DNA of 64,000 bases from Eopsaltria australis (taxonomy: Eukaryota > Chordata > Aves > Passeriformes > Petroicidae): positions 5,298,501 through 5,362,500 of the forward strand of contig JAVTVJ010000072.1 of assembly GCA_034509425.1 (NCBI GenBank), written 5' to 3'. Both the position numbers and the translations under genes were made by a program. This document shows positions 37,201 to 48,715 of the stretch, one piece after another (positions within the stretch are counted from its first letter, which is position 1; every line of letters starts with the position of its first letter). Under the pieces are notes generated by a model. It ran no database searches and was not told the origin of the DNA. It was given only the letters and a program-made list of their open reading frames with translations.

Positions 37201-40200
37201 TAGTGCTGAGAAGCCTCCTTTGAGACTCAGTGCCAAATGCCCTTGCACAGCATCTGCAAGAAAGTAAAGACAGTTCCTGCCCTGGACAACCTGGGGGGTT
37301 TTGGAATAGCGATTTTGGTTTTTTTCATAATTTTGGAGACTTATGTGTAAAACGTCTGTGATGTCAATGGAGGATCACAAAGAAAGAACCAAAAAGACAC
37401 TAATCTTATGAAAACATGACAAGCCATCTGAAAAAGCATGTGGATATAGATACAGGTTTATGTAGTTTTGCTGAGATAGTTCGTGCTATTTCTGAATTAC
37501 CAGGTAATTTTCTTCTGTATATGTAGAAAAACTGAAGCTTGTCCTTTGTCTTGCTACCTCTCAAACCATTCTGTTTTGAAAAACAGATCCCTTCAGAGAT
37601 TTTTTCCTTATATCTCCCAAAACTTACTGAAGTCAGTCAAGAGTTTAGTGGGTTTTTGGCATTAAGACCTAGAAAAAAGTTTTGTGAATGTGGTGTAGAA
37701 AACAAGAGACTCTTGCCCACCCCCTGCATGGAAGAGGCTGCTGAAGAAACCTCTGCTTGACTGTTCACTCCTGCCTTAAAGCTGTGGTGTGATCTGGAAA
37801 GTGGTGGAGACAGGGATGGAGCAGTATTGCAGAGGAAAGGGTGTGTGATGCAGTCCTGGCTCAGCGCCAACAATTAGGAGCTGCAGGGCAGATTGAGCAC
37901 CATCATGCCATGCAAAAATACTCTGGAAAGGGAGGGTCCTTTTGCCTAGGAGAGTATTTCAGAGCATGTGTGCAGGGCGGGGAACGTGATGTACATTAAA
38001 AGAGATGGGGAAATGGTATAAACCCACGACATGAATAGAGCAAGAGGAATTTCCGTGAACAGCACAGCCATCAGGACATTAAAACTGGGTTATTTTAGAT
38101 GTGGCTAAAAGTGGACACAGCAGACAACCACATAACCCAGACTGAAGCCGATATCTATAATACACTGACACAGTCTTGAGAGTAAGAACTGTAGAACTTT
38201 GGGGATTTTGTTTTAAAGATCAGGTGTTGATTAAATGCTTATTCTTCTGTGCTTTCTATTTTTTCCCCCGACATTTGTTTTCCCTACCATTTTGTTCTAT
38301 GTTTTGGGCAAGTAGCCTTCAAATTCCTCTCTTTTCTACTATTTCTCTTATGTGAACTTCTTTCAAGATTTGAAACCTGAGGCTTATTCTACATTTGAAC
38401 CAACATTAATGAAAATATATTTACTGGGACAGACCCAGTGGGCCAAAGCTCATGGTCTTGGGCCCAGCTGTGGTGAGAACCTTCCTAGGCAACATGATAA
38501 TATGAGATGCTTCCCAAAATTAATAGTTGCATGATTCATACTCATCTGAACAGTGAGAACATACTTCTCTGAACAGTGTCAGAGAAGGCAATAGTACTAC
38601 CCAGAGAAAATCCAAAATCAATTTTCGAGACCATGTCGTATTATATGACTGGAAAAAGCCTTTGGGAAATCTTGGCTACCTAACAAAACAAATTTGAATC
38701 AAAACACTAGCTAATTTATGTACAATTATCTTCATTGTACTGAGCTGGGTAATCCTTCTTGGCGTGCCGGTCAGAGTGACCCAGCTACAGCCATTCCTCT
38801 CTGGGAGGGTTTTGCTCTTTGTTTGCCATGCCAGAGAGAATCTGAGGTTATGCAAGCAGCATTTCAGAGATGCAGCTCATCTCCTCACAGATGAGAGCGC
38901 CACTAAAATTTACTTTATCCTTACCTCTTTCTGTAATGCAAGTAATTTGTACTCTTAGAATTACCCACTCTTTCAGAATTTTTGTGAAGCAGAAGTAAAA
39001 GTCGTTGGCCCTCCAGCCCAGCAGAACTACCAGAAAGGGAAGCCTAATGAGCCTTCTACGTAAATAACTTCCCATGGATCTGAAACAGTTAGTTCATTTA
39101 GAAGTGGCATGAAGTTGTAGCACATCACTTAATGATGCTTTTGCAGTTAGTGGCGTACAGACAGGCCAAGCTTTTGTAGACTCGGGTAGGGCTGACAAGA
39201 AGACTGCAGAAGGGATGCTCTGTGCATGGTCTAGTGACACAATAAAACAGAAAGCTCCTCTCTGTAAGCTGTGGATGTGGCACATTCCCAGTGTTTCCTG
39301 TGCAGCACACTGTGTACACAACATCACGTGTTCACCCCTGCAAGCAGCCTGCACCCCTCCCATGCATCACACCCAGCTCTCCAGCCAGCAGCATGGTTGG
39401 AGCTGGGAGTGATGGCAGTGAGGAGCCCCTGCTGCCTTTGAAACCCTGAGTGTCAGGTGGGGCTTCAGCTACTAACTCCTGTAGTCATTCTTGGAGTGAG
39501 TTAGTGCCAAATGCCTTTAGAAAACAATTCTCATGAACCATATCTGTAGTGAATACTCAATACCAGGGTTTCTATTTTAAGGTCATTTCTATTTTGATAT
39601 AAAAAAATATAGTCATGCTATAATCTGAAGAATTATGTATACTCACAGTCCTCTATATAAATATTTAACATTGTATGAGAGAAGCTTTTTTAACATTGTC
39701 CACAACTACCTTTTAGCTCACAGACTGGGTTAAACTTCTACTACATTTAATTTTTTTTTCAGGACAGTAATTCCCTGAAATTTAGAAGTTTTCCATGGTT
39801 AGGAGGTAGTGGTATCTCCAGGTTTCATTTTCAAGTTTCAGGATGGATAAATTACGGCATAGATTTTATAGAATTTCATAGTTACATACGTAATTCTCAT
39901 TTCACAATTGCATCCTCTAACGCACCTTTCAGTTAATTCTGATTGATAGCAACAAAAATGAAACCAGGTTTTGGTTCTGCATTTAACTCAAAACTATTTA
40001 ATATGCTACAGATAAAGACCAATACATACATAGCAAAGATACAAAAGTAGCAGGCTTGGTGCTGCTGCTGTTTCTATTGAGTTACCTAATTTGTGATTGC
40101 CTTAGTTCAACAACTCAAAGCACACAAATATATAAAAGAAAGCTCACCAATATTATATCACATCGCCATATTCCTTAATTCTTTAGGGAAAAAAAAGATC

Positions 40201-42502
40201 CTTTGACATATAATCTCTACAATTCTCCATAAATTGAACAGAACTTGAATAGCTATGTGCTGTTAAATTACTACGTGCACTCCCAAAGGCCTACCTTCTA
40301 CTCATCCCTACCCCAAATAGAGGCCTCATGAACCTGCTGAAATCACTGAATTGTATTAATATGAGACTCGTAGCCCTGAAAGAATGAGACTTAAGAGATG
40401 CTATTGTCTGAAGAAGGCAGATGAAGTCTGACATACATAAAGCCTTATATATAATTCAGACTTTGTTTACAAGTATGAGGGGGTAGATGAGAAAACAACT
40501 TACCTCCTTACCTTGAGGAATTCTCTGTGAGCTTATTTAGATTAACATCATGTACAATAAAATTTTTCTAGTCACCATCATGCCATGGTACGATCAGTGG
40601 TGTGAGGGATGACTTTCCCATCACCTGACCCCTGAGCCCGGCAAAGTCTTCTTAACTCTTGCATTGTAGATTTTGTAAACTTTACACCTTAATAAGTGAC
40701 AAAACAGTAATACTTTTCTTTTTGCTAACATACCTTGAGACCAATCCTGCTGCTTATGTCTTTTTCCAGGAGATTGGGGTTAGCTAGGTATGGCTAAAGA
40801 AGAGGAAGGGGGTGTCTTCCAAAGATGTCTGGTGGTACAAATCCAGGAGATCTTGGTCTGAGATGAAGTACACAGTTGTTTCACCGCAGTATCAGTGAAC
40901 TGATGTGCTCACGTAGCAACAAGACAGGGTAGAGCTTCTCTTTTTATGAAGGGTTGCGGTCACCTTCCTCACCCTGCTCCTGTGAGCAATATGCAGAATT
41001 AGAAACCAGAAAAACTATCCTTGAATTATCCAGGAAGGGATTGGAGAATCAAAGAGGGATGGCAGAAGTATGGATTATCTGAACAGCATCACTGTAATGA
41101 TCCAAAACCAACTGTTATTGAGGGGTTTTCTACTTATTCCAATTAAATTTACCAAATCTTTCATATGACTTGGAAGCACAGGCAGTAATGACTGTCTATT
41201 CTACACAATTTTTCTTCTCTCATTTGTTTCCCTCTTTCTTTTGAATGTGAAGTTAATCATGTCTTAATCCTACCTCTGGTCGGTTGTACTGGTGCTATGT
41301 GAGTCTTCCTAAGAGTCTGCTGTTTACTGTCCCCTAAAAGACAACATGAAGGTCAAAAGTCAGCCACATTCTTTAAACACCCTTTAAACACCCTGTGCCT
41401 GACATGGTGTGGTTGATGAACCTTTGGAACCTTTTTATTTCTCTGTCTTCTCCTGGCTTGCCAGCTCTCCTCACACGGCAATCTAAGTCTAGGGGAGTGG
41501 TAAAAATCGTTGCATAATTAAAATGAAACAACATTCCCATTTCTTCAAGTGAGTCATCTGCAGGTATCCAGAAAATGTACAGCATGAGAATTACCTCAGG
41601 TTCAAGGCATTAAGAAAACAAAAGTAGCTTGTTAGATGTCCTTAGGAAAAATAAATGTGGAGCACCTCTAACTTAGAGAGAATGCTTTCTTGCTGTTCAC
41701 AGTTGCAAACTAGGAAAATATCAAGACTTCCCGTGAATTTGCTACACTGGGCGGTGCACTGCTCTGTGGCTTCAGGGACTGCCCAGAAAACAAACTGTGA
41801 TGACAAGATCTATGCTTGGTTCCTCCTCTGCCCTCATGGCAAGAGCCCTGCTGGCAGCAGTTGGTGTCTGGATCAGTACTTGCTTGCTGCCCAGCCTGTT
41901 GGCACAGTTTACCTTTCCAGCAGTGGGCTGCGAGCCAGAGCCCCACCTTTTCTCCACCTTCTACTCTCTCAGCAGAGGTGGATGACAAGGGAGGAAAACA
42001 ATAATCCCACAGAGACTCATCTTTTCTCTATCGCAGAAAGGCCTTAGTGGTCATGAAAGGTCTAGGATAAAGACCACAAACTCTTCAGTAAATAGGCACA
42101 TGTCCATAGAAATTTGAAAGAATAGATTGGTTTTATACTTGTTCATAATCTGATGCAATATTAAAGGAACCCACAGATTTACATGCAATTTTTTCTTTTA
42201 CTAGGTGACAAATGAAGGTTTAAATCCTCTTGAAATGCATGAGACTAGCACCTGCAATAATTGTGGAAGTGCTTTCACAGCACTGGCCTGTTTTAAGCCT
42301 GTCACAAAAGCCGTATTCACTTCCTTGACCTTAACTTCCTTGTACTGAACCAAAATGCACATGGAAATCTTTGCAAACTTTCACTGATAATGCATTTTGA
42401 AACCTGTCTACAGCTTACATGGGAAAACGAAAAGTCAGAGAGTGACATTTTAATTGTTCATTGTGTACTTTGTATTTGATGTGCTGTATCACCCCAATGG
42501 TT
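34241..42502. other. AT-rich non-coding sequence
   Basis: No recognised gene or CR1 3' end. A CRE-like TGACGTTA sits at 34372 at the island's edge and is followed by a donor-like ACAGTAAGA, which could end a plus-strand non-coding first exon; the evidence is weak. Short tandem duplications occur at about 35180-35215 (GAGCCACATG unit) and 41374-41395 (TTTAAACACCC unit). Open frames do not exceed about 130 codons and look random. Confidence 0.55.
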
Positions 42503-42648
42503 CATAGAATCACAGAATATGCTGAATTGGTAGGGACCCACAAGGACCATCAAGTCAAACTCCTGGCTCTGCACTGGACATGCAGAATCACATCATGTGT
42601 CTGAGAGCATTGTCCAAACACTTCTTGAACTTGAAGGAAGTGTCTGCT
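42503..42648 (-). mobile_element. CR1 LINE 3' fragment, minus strand
   Basis: Starts with the reversed CR1 end (CATAGAATCACAGAATATG), then TAGGGACCCACAAGGACCAT and AACTCCTGGCTCTGCACTGG, continuing to GAGAGCATTGTCCAAACACT. The wording fits a CR1 subfamily different from the 28.9-kb copy. It is only about 145 bp, with no ORF2 core retained. Confidence 0.88.
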
Positions 42649-43544
42649 TGAGTCAGACTGTGTGTGCACACAAGAGTAACCAGCTGCAAGTCTTGCATCA
42701 ACCTCTGCAGCCTAAGTCATTGCTTGCATGAAGATTTCTCAGGGTGCTTGGTGTGAGCAGCCCCTGCTTGTTTTTGTCCTTGCACGTGCAGAAGATACCC
42801 TTGTGTCCCACTCTGATGTGGGAACAGGGTGGGCTCCCACCTGCAGACACTTGGGCAAACCACAGACAGGAGGCTTCCCCACCGCACCCTCGGCTCATGG
42901 CCACTGAAACCACCTCTGTTGGGTTGCCCAATCCCAGCTGAACTATTGCCAAACTCACAGCACATCTTAAACAACAGGTAGATCTCCCTTGCATAGTCAC
43001 CCCTGTGCTGGTATAACCTTCCCCTTCTTGGAGATTTCAGTGTCATAACATAAGAGAATATTTATGCTGCTTGAAAAGTGGCATAACCTTTTGGGAAAGA
43101 GTGGTGTGGGCAAGAGTGACACTGAAAATCCACAGTACTTTGCTACCATGTTTTCAATTTTTAGGTGATTCCCTATAAAATTACAAAGTACGATTCATTT
43201 ATACATTACGATTGCATTTCCATGCTGCTAATACAGATCTTGATAATTACATTTGTTACCCTACTCTTTTATGAATTCCTCACTCCTTCCTGATAGATGA
43301 GCACTAAGAATGGCTAAACCTGGAATTTTCAGATAGATGTAACGTAGACTGTAAAATACATTTATCCATATATATATATGATTGTATGATTGTAGAGTTT
43401 TGTTTCCTTTGTGGTAGGGTTTTGTGTTTTGGGGTTTTATTTCTGCATACTGACTTACTTGGAAGCTCCAGATGCCTGTGGCTTCTTTTGAGACCCCACC
43501 AGGAGAATGGCATCCAACTCCAAGGCCTCACCAAAAAAAAAAGC
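42649..43544. other. Non-coding sequence between two CR1 fragments
   Basis: No gene recognised. The 42.7-43.0 kb part is moderately GC-rich with overlapping antisense open frames of about 100 codons and no family match. A short TA repeat lies at about 43369-43379. Confidence 0.5.
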
Positions 43545-44008
43545 CATGGAACTGTTGGAATGGGTCCAGGGCAGAGCCACAAAAAATCATCTGAGAGCTG
43601 CAACACCTCCCTTATGAAGAAAGGCGGAGAGAATTTGTGTTGTTCAGCCTGGAGAAGTGAAAGTTCCTGCAACCGTTCAATACTTAAAGGGTGGATATAA
43701 GAAAGATGAGGACAGACTTTTTACCACGGCCATGTAGTGATAAAAGAAAAGGGTAACAGTTTGAACTTCAAGGGAGTAGATTTAGATCGGATGTAAGGAG
43801 GAAATTCTTTACAATGACAGTGGTCAGAGGGTGGAACAGGTTGCCCAGAGAAATGGTGGATGCCTCATCACTGGGAATATTCAAAGTTAGATTGAATGGG
43901 GGAAGAGTAACCTGGTTTAGTTAAAAATGTCCTTGCCAATGCCATGGGGGTTGGACTATAGATGACCTTTAAAGGCCCTTCCCAACCCAAATTGCTCGTT
44001 GATTCTTG
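43545..44008 (+). mobile_element. CR1 LINE fragment, about 460 bp
   Basis: Plus-strand CR1. It starts around TGGAATGGGTCCAGGGCAGA, passes a TTGTTCAGCCTGGAGAA segment (the G-L-F-S-L-x-K-R region of ORF2), then GGTGGAACAGGTTGCCCAGA, and ends with CCCTTCCCAACCCAAATTGC and GTTGATTCTTGA. Several frame breaks and stop codons are present. The 5' boundary may lie some tens of bases upstream. Confidence 0.88.
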
Positions 44009-45069
44009 AGTGCCCAAGTGAGGATTCAGGTATTTGTGTTAATGGACTCAAGTGAGAATATAGGATTCATCGCTGGAAAACTATGAATATTTGAGGTCAA
44101 CTGATAATGAAACTCCAGGATTCAGAACCCTTGTTCCTAAATGGAGTTTTTTTGAAGGGAAACAGAATCCAGCAGCCAAGCCAACAAAATAGATAGTAAC
44201 TCATCCCTAGTTTAATTTTTACTGTAGAAGCTCAAAATTAAATCAGTGGTTCCACAGTGGTCCAACAATATGATGAGAAAACACACTGTGAAAAGCTCAG
44301 GGAAGGAAATTTTAATGAGCATGATTTCTTCAACAGTCTTGTGACAATCTATTACAAGAAAATGATCAATGAAAGTATTGATAACACTTCAGTTATTGGA
44401 TTAAGACTTGGAAAAAACTAATGATTAAGAAAAGGAAGAGAGCAATCAGCAGGAAAACAAACCCAAAACAAACCAACAAAAATTCCCCAAGGTCTTATTG
44501 CAAAATTAGGGCTTTTAAATGTTTGTATCCAGCATCTCTCCACTGGGAGGTCTCTGTCACTGCTCCCTGGGGACTTCAGGCTGATAGTCCCAATATGCAT
44601 CTGTGGGAGGAGGAGCCAACCCCTTTCCTGAGGTGGCAAAATAGTGTGTTACTACCTCCTGGAAAAGAGAACAGACTGGCTTTATTTTAATCATGATGTC
44701 TGCTTTTGTAATCCCTCTGTGCTCTAAGCAAAGCCAAACAGCTTTTACTTTTTCCTTAAAATGGGAATGAAATGCGTGGGCATGAAGGGGATGCTCTGAG
44801 GAGGTGGATGATGAAAGATTCTGCTAACATCATCATAAAAGCGAAGATGCAGCAGGAAGCTGAAAGGACACCCTGGATAGATTTGTTATCAGGGCTTCCA
44901 GTTTTGATGAGAGAGAAGTACAAAAACAAGACAAAGGATTTTGATTTTCTGAGCTCATGGATGTTCTGAAAAGCTGAAGAGGTCAGGTTGAACACACCAG
45001 CAGCAGGACAATGATTTCAGCCACTTGTGAAGGACTTGTATTTTTGTCTCTTGTATTCCCAGGTATCCT

Positions 45070-45074
<5 letters not shown>
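44009..45074. other. AT-rich non-coding sequence
   Basis: No recognised feature. Open frames are short (up to 89 codons) and look random. Confidence 0.55.

Positions 45075-45110
<36 letters not shown>
45075..45110 (+). repeat. Poly(A) tract, 36 A
   Basis: An uninterrupted run of 36 A, the longest homopolymer in the window. Its length suggests a recent microsatellite expansion or the tail of a recently retroposed sequence. I could not identify a source transcript in the preceding few hundred bases, nor a clear flanking target-site duplication. Confidence 0.97.
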
Positions 45111-45113
<3 letters not shown>

Positions 45114-48100
45114 ACACTCAGGCAGCAGAATGATCTCCAACTCGGTCTCTTTGAGCCCTTAACCTGGTGGCTTGCCCCAAAAATTTAAGAGCAACCTTAC
45201 CGCTAGACACCTCTGGACCCCACCAGAGGAGATTCTTTTTCCCGCCAGAGGGGTGAGAGGGAGGTAAACAGAACACCCCAACAGACGTGCCCTGAACATT
45301 TCTTTTGTACACTGTGTTACTATCCTTGAGAAGCATTGCTGAGAAATGGAGTTTAAAAACTGGGGAAAAGTTTGCAGCTATAAAAATGATATTTATAGTC
45401 TTCAAATTTACTTGAAGCTTTGTGAAATGTACACAGCTTAGGCTGTCTCAGTCTAAGGCAACTGCTAATGTTGTGCTTTGAGTGGAAGATTAGTGGTCAT
45501 GCTTAGGCAGCTTGGGCAGGGGGGGTCACAAGATTTTGTGCTGCAGACTGTATTTGCATAGGAGGGAGAAAAAAGCACTTCCCTGCCTCCTTGAAGATCC
45601 ATGTCCAGATCCTCGTTTGGTTCAGTTCAGCCAGCTGGCTGTGGGTAGTTCTGAGCATTAAAGCACCACAAGTCCAGCAGCCACAGGAGTCACACTGGTG
45701 GCTGTGCCAGGTTAGGAGCAGCCGGCCAAGAGCAAAGGGCTCTCAGCAGAGCTGCCAAGGCCCATGAATGAAGGTGGAGAAGCCAGAGGCACAACTATCA
45801 GGGAGCCAAGCACCTACCAGAGGATTGCTTCACACACTGTTTATTGTCCAACAAATCTTAGCTTTCACTTACTGCAGATGATGGGAAAAAGTCTACCCTG
45901 GGAATTACTTTAGAGGGGAAAAAAAAAACAAAAAACCAAACTATGAGCTGTTATAGTTAAAGAATAACTGTAACAGTCAATTACTATCACTGTTTATCTA
46001 CCTGGTCAGATTTTTGTTCTCTCTTTCCAAAATAAAAAAAACCCCAAGAAAATATTTTTGGACTGTTTGGTTCATGTCTGCCTGTTACTTATGCCTCTGC
46101 TTTTGAAATACTACAGTTCAGTGTAATTTTTCCAGTTGTCCAGGTGTGGCCTCAAGTCACCACATTTGGAGCAACTCCCTTCAGTTTGAACCCAGACCTT
46201 ATTGCTGCCAGTCACGTCCTGGCAGGAGGGTCACTTTGGAACAACAGCAGCAGTGTTTCAATGAAATGACTAAACTTTTCTTTTTCCAGAGGATCCCTGC
46301 TACCACTGGTATGTAGGATGGAGAATATGAAGTCTGAGGATGTACTAAAGCAGTGTAGTCTATCTCATTAGTTTGAAAATGAAGCAAACAAAGAGATTGT
46401 AGCAAGAAAAAAAGACAGTGTATTAAAATAACAAAATGCCATCCCAGACTGAACAGACTCCTTGTCTCTGAGCAATTATGAATAATGCTGGGTACATGGG
46501 ATGAAACTTAATTTAGACTGCAATTTCATAGTCACTTCAAGCTAATCTAAATTGGCACAGATTATGAATGGAGGAATCTCGCCTGCCTGTCTGTCCGCAG
46601 CAAAGCTATTCCCTCTTTTTTCCCCTTTTCCCACCCCTTCACACACAGAGCAGCTTTATTTGTCTCTGTGTGGCATGGAGTGGGGCAGGCGGCTTTCCCA
46701 GAGGGACAACCCTGCTGCTCCCAAACACACTTTCAGCCTCCCCATGCCCCCATCCAAGTTACAGCCGTCCTGACTACAACAGGGAAAACTGCATGAATGA
46801 TGGGGAAAGCTTTTGCTAAACCAAATAGGTTTCCTGGTTTGGGGTGGGGTGGGAGGGTGGTGCAATGATGTGTTTGAGCTGTGATGACAGTACAGTGACA
46901 TACCTCGAGTACTGTGAAACAGGGTAGCAATCAAGATACATGGACTTGAAATGCCCGAGAGCAGGCACTAATTCCAGCATTTGCTACCTTAACACTGTTT
47001 TATATTACTGCTGTGTAACATATTAACTTCTAGAGGTCACAGCCCATCAGCCCTGATCCGCTGGTGACTTGTCCAGGTAAATACAGGCAAGCAAAATCCT
47101 GTTTATTCTAGTCATGGAGGTAAAAAATGCTCTTTTCCCCTATATATCTTTTTTTTTTAAATTGTTTTCCCCATTAAGATATAAACACCCTTCTATCCCT
47201 GCTTGTCTTTGAATACTCTAATGAGATGTTTGCATCAATTAATACTTTGGAGTTGTTAATCCTATGTCAGGGAGCCCAAGCTGAACTCAACAAACATAGC
47301 CACAGTGCGTGCCTTTGTGTGTACACCTAATTCTGCTTTTCCTGAAGTGCAACCTCAATGCCACAGCTGAACATCTATGCTTGTTTAAAGCTAATTACAC
47401 AAAACAAAATACAACTCAAATGCAGCACCCTCATTTGGAATTCTTAAAAACAAATTACAAACAGGGGAGCAATGAACAAAAGGTCCCCTGGAATAATTTC
47501 TGAGGTCATGTGTTCATATTGCAGGAAGCTGTTTCTTTCCTTCGTTAGAGGAGTTGAAAAACTGTTAGTCACTCAGGTGCAAACTTTTTTGAGATCTGCT
47601 CTTCACCACCAAAGATATGCCAAGGGTTCTCATATAAACAAGGACTGCTTACAGACACCTTCTCAGCAGTGGCACTCTACTGTTAAACATTAATTCTTAT
47701 GTGTATGTATGTTGTGCAATGTTTACACGTGCTACTGGGCTCTGTTAGCAATTTGAAAGGACACTTTCACCAATTTAGGAGCAAAGCACAGGTTCAGGAG
47801 AGTTTCCTACACAAAATATAGGATATATTATATATACTATATATATAGGACTATAAATACCTTAATGAGTAAGCAATTTTTATTGGTTTTATTTATTTAT
47901 TTAGTAATAGAGCCCTGAGGTTTGTTTTATAGCCAGTGAATATTTAAAAAGAGAGCAAAAAATACCTTCACAGTTGGTCCTACCTGGTATATTTGCATTC
48001 TGCCAGTGGAAGAGCACAGACACACAAGTGGTAAAAGTGAGTTGGCATAAAAGGCTAGGGAAATAATGTCGAGATTTGGGATCATTTCTGGGGAGACAAA

Positions 48101-48512
48101 CAAGCAAGCGTGCTATTTTTTACTACACCATTCCTGTGGAGAGCAGCAGAGGTGCGACTTCTCTGCTCCACCTGTTGGTGGAGAAGAAAAAGGAAAATTC
48201 TGCAGAGAGAACAGCGAGAGAGCACCCGTTTGCCAGGGAGTCTGCAGCAACAGTCAGAATTTCACAGAGTTTTCTCTGTGTCTTAGACGATAAGGAAGTG
48301 AATGAGAAACTCCAAAAGAGACTCACAGAGGGAAAAAAGAGGATTTACCTGCTTGTCAGCAGGCAATTCTGCCTGGCCTACAGTGATAATTTGGAAGAGA
48401 TGCTTGAACAAATGCACGTCACCGTACACACCAAACACAGTTTGTGGGTGGAGGCTTTTTTGGGGTGGGGGTGATTTTGCAGTTTGATCAAGCTATGTTA
48501 CTTTAGAGTGTT
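45111..48512. other. Non-coding sequence with one dispersed repeat block
   Basis: The segment just after the poly(A) tract (45111-45300) is more GC-rich than its surroundings, with paired CCAGAGG motifs (CACCAGAGGAG and CGCCAGAGGGG), and I cannot assign it; an old LTR piece is possible. A 132-codon frame at 48076-48474 (plus) has no recognised domain. An AT-dinucleotide-rich patch lies at 47820-47860. Confidence 0.5.
46085..46113 (+). repeat. Dispersed 29-bp repeat, copy 1
   Basis: This block matches 50461-50489 at 28 of 29 positions, in direct orientation 4.4 kb apart. Both begin TTACTTATGCCTCTGCT and end TTGAAATACTA. An A-rich stretch precedes both copies, hinting at a longer, more diverged shared unit. 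Family unknown. Confidence 0.8.
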
Positions 48513-48715
48513 TTCATAGAATCATAAAATAGTTTGGGTTGAAAATGTCCTTTGAAAGTCATCTGATCCAACCTGTCTGCAATGAGCACAGACATTTTAA
48601 CTAGACCAGGTTGCACAGAGCCCCATCCAGCCTGGCCTTGAATGTGTCCAGGGATGGGGCATCTATCACTGCTCTTGGCATCCAATTCCAGTGTTTCACT
48701 GCTGTCATTATAAAA
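48513..48715 (-). mobile_element. CR1 LINE 3' fragment, minus strand
   Basis: Begins with the reversed CR1 terminus (CATAGAATCATAAAATAG), followed by GAAAATGTCCTTTGAAAGTC, AGACCAGGTTGCACAGAGCC and CCATCCAGCCTGGCCTTGAA, ending in the reversed ORF2 tail (ATTCCAGTGTTTCACTGCTG). Truncated upstream and heavily substituted. Confidence 0.9.

Noticed and set aside
48076..48474. 132-codon plus-strand frame with a charged, helical-looking C-terminal half
   Set aside because: No recognised domain and no supported splice sites or promoter; charged runs follow from A/G-rich sequence.
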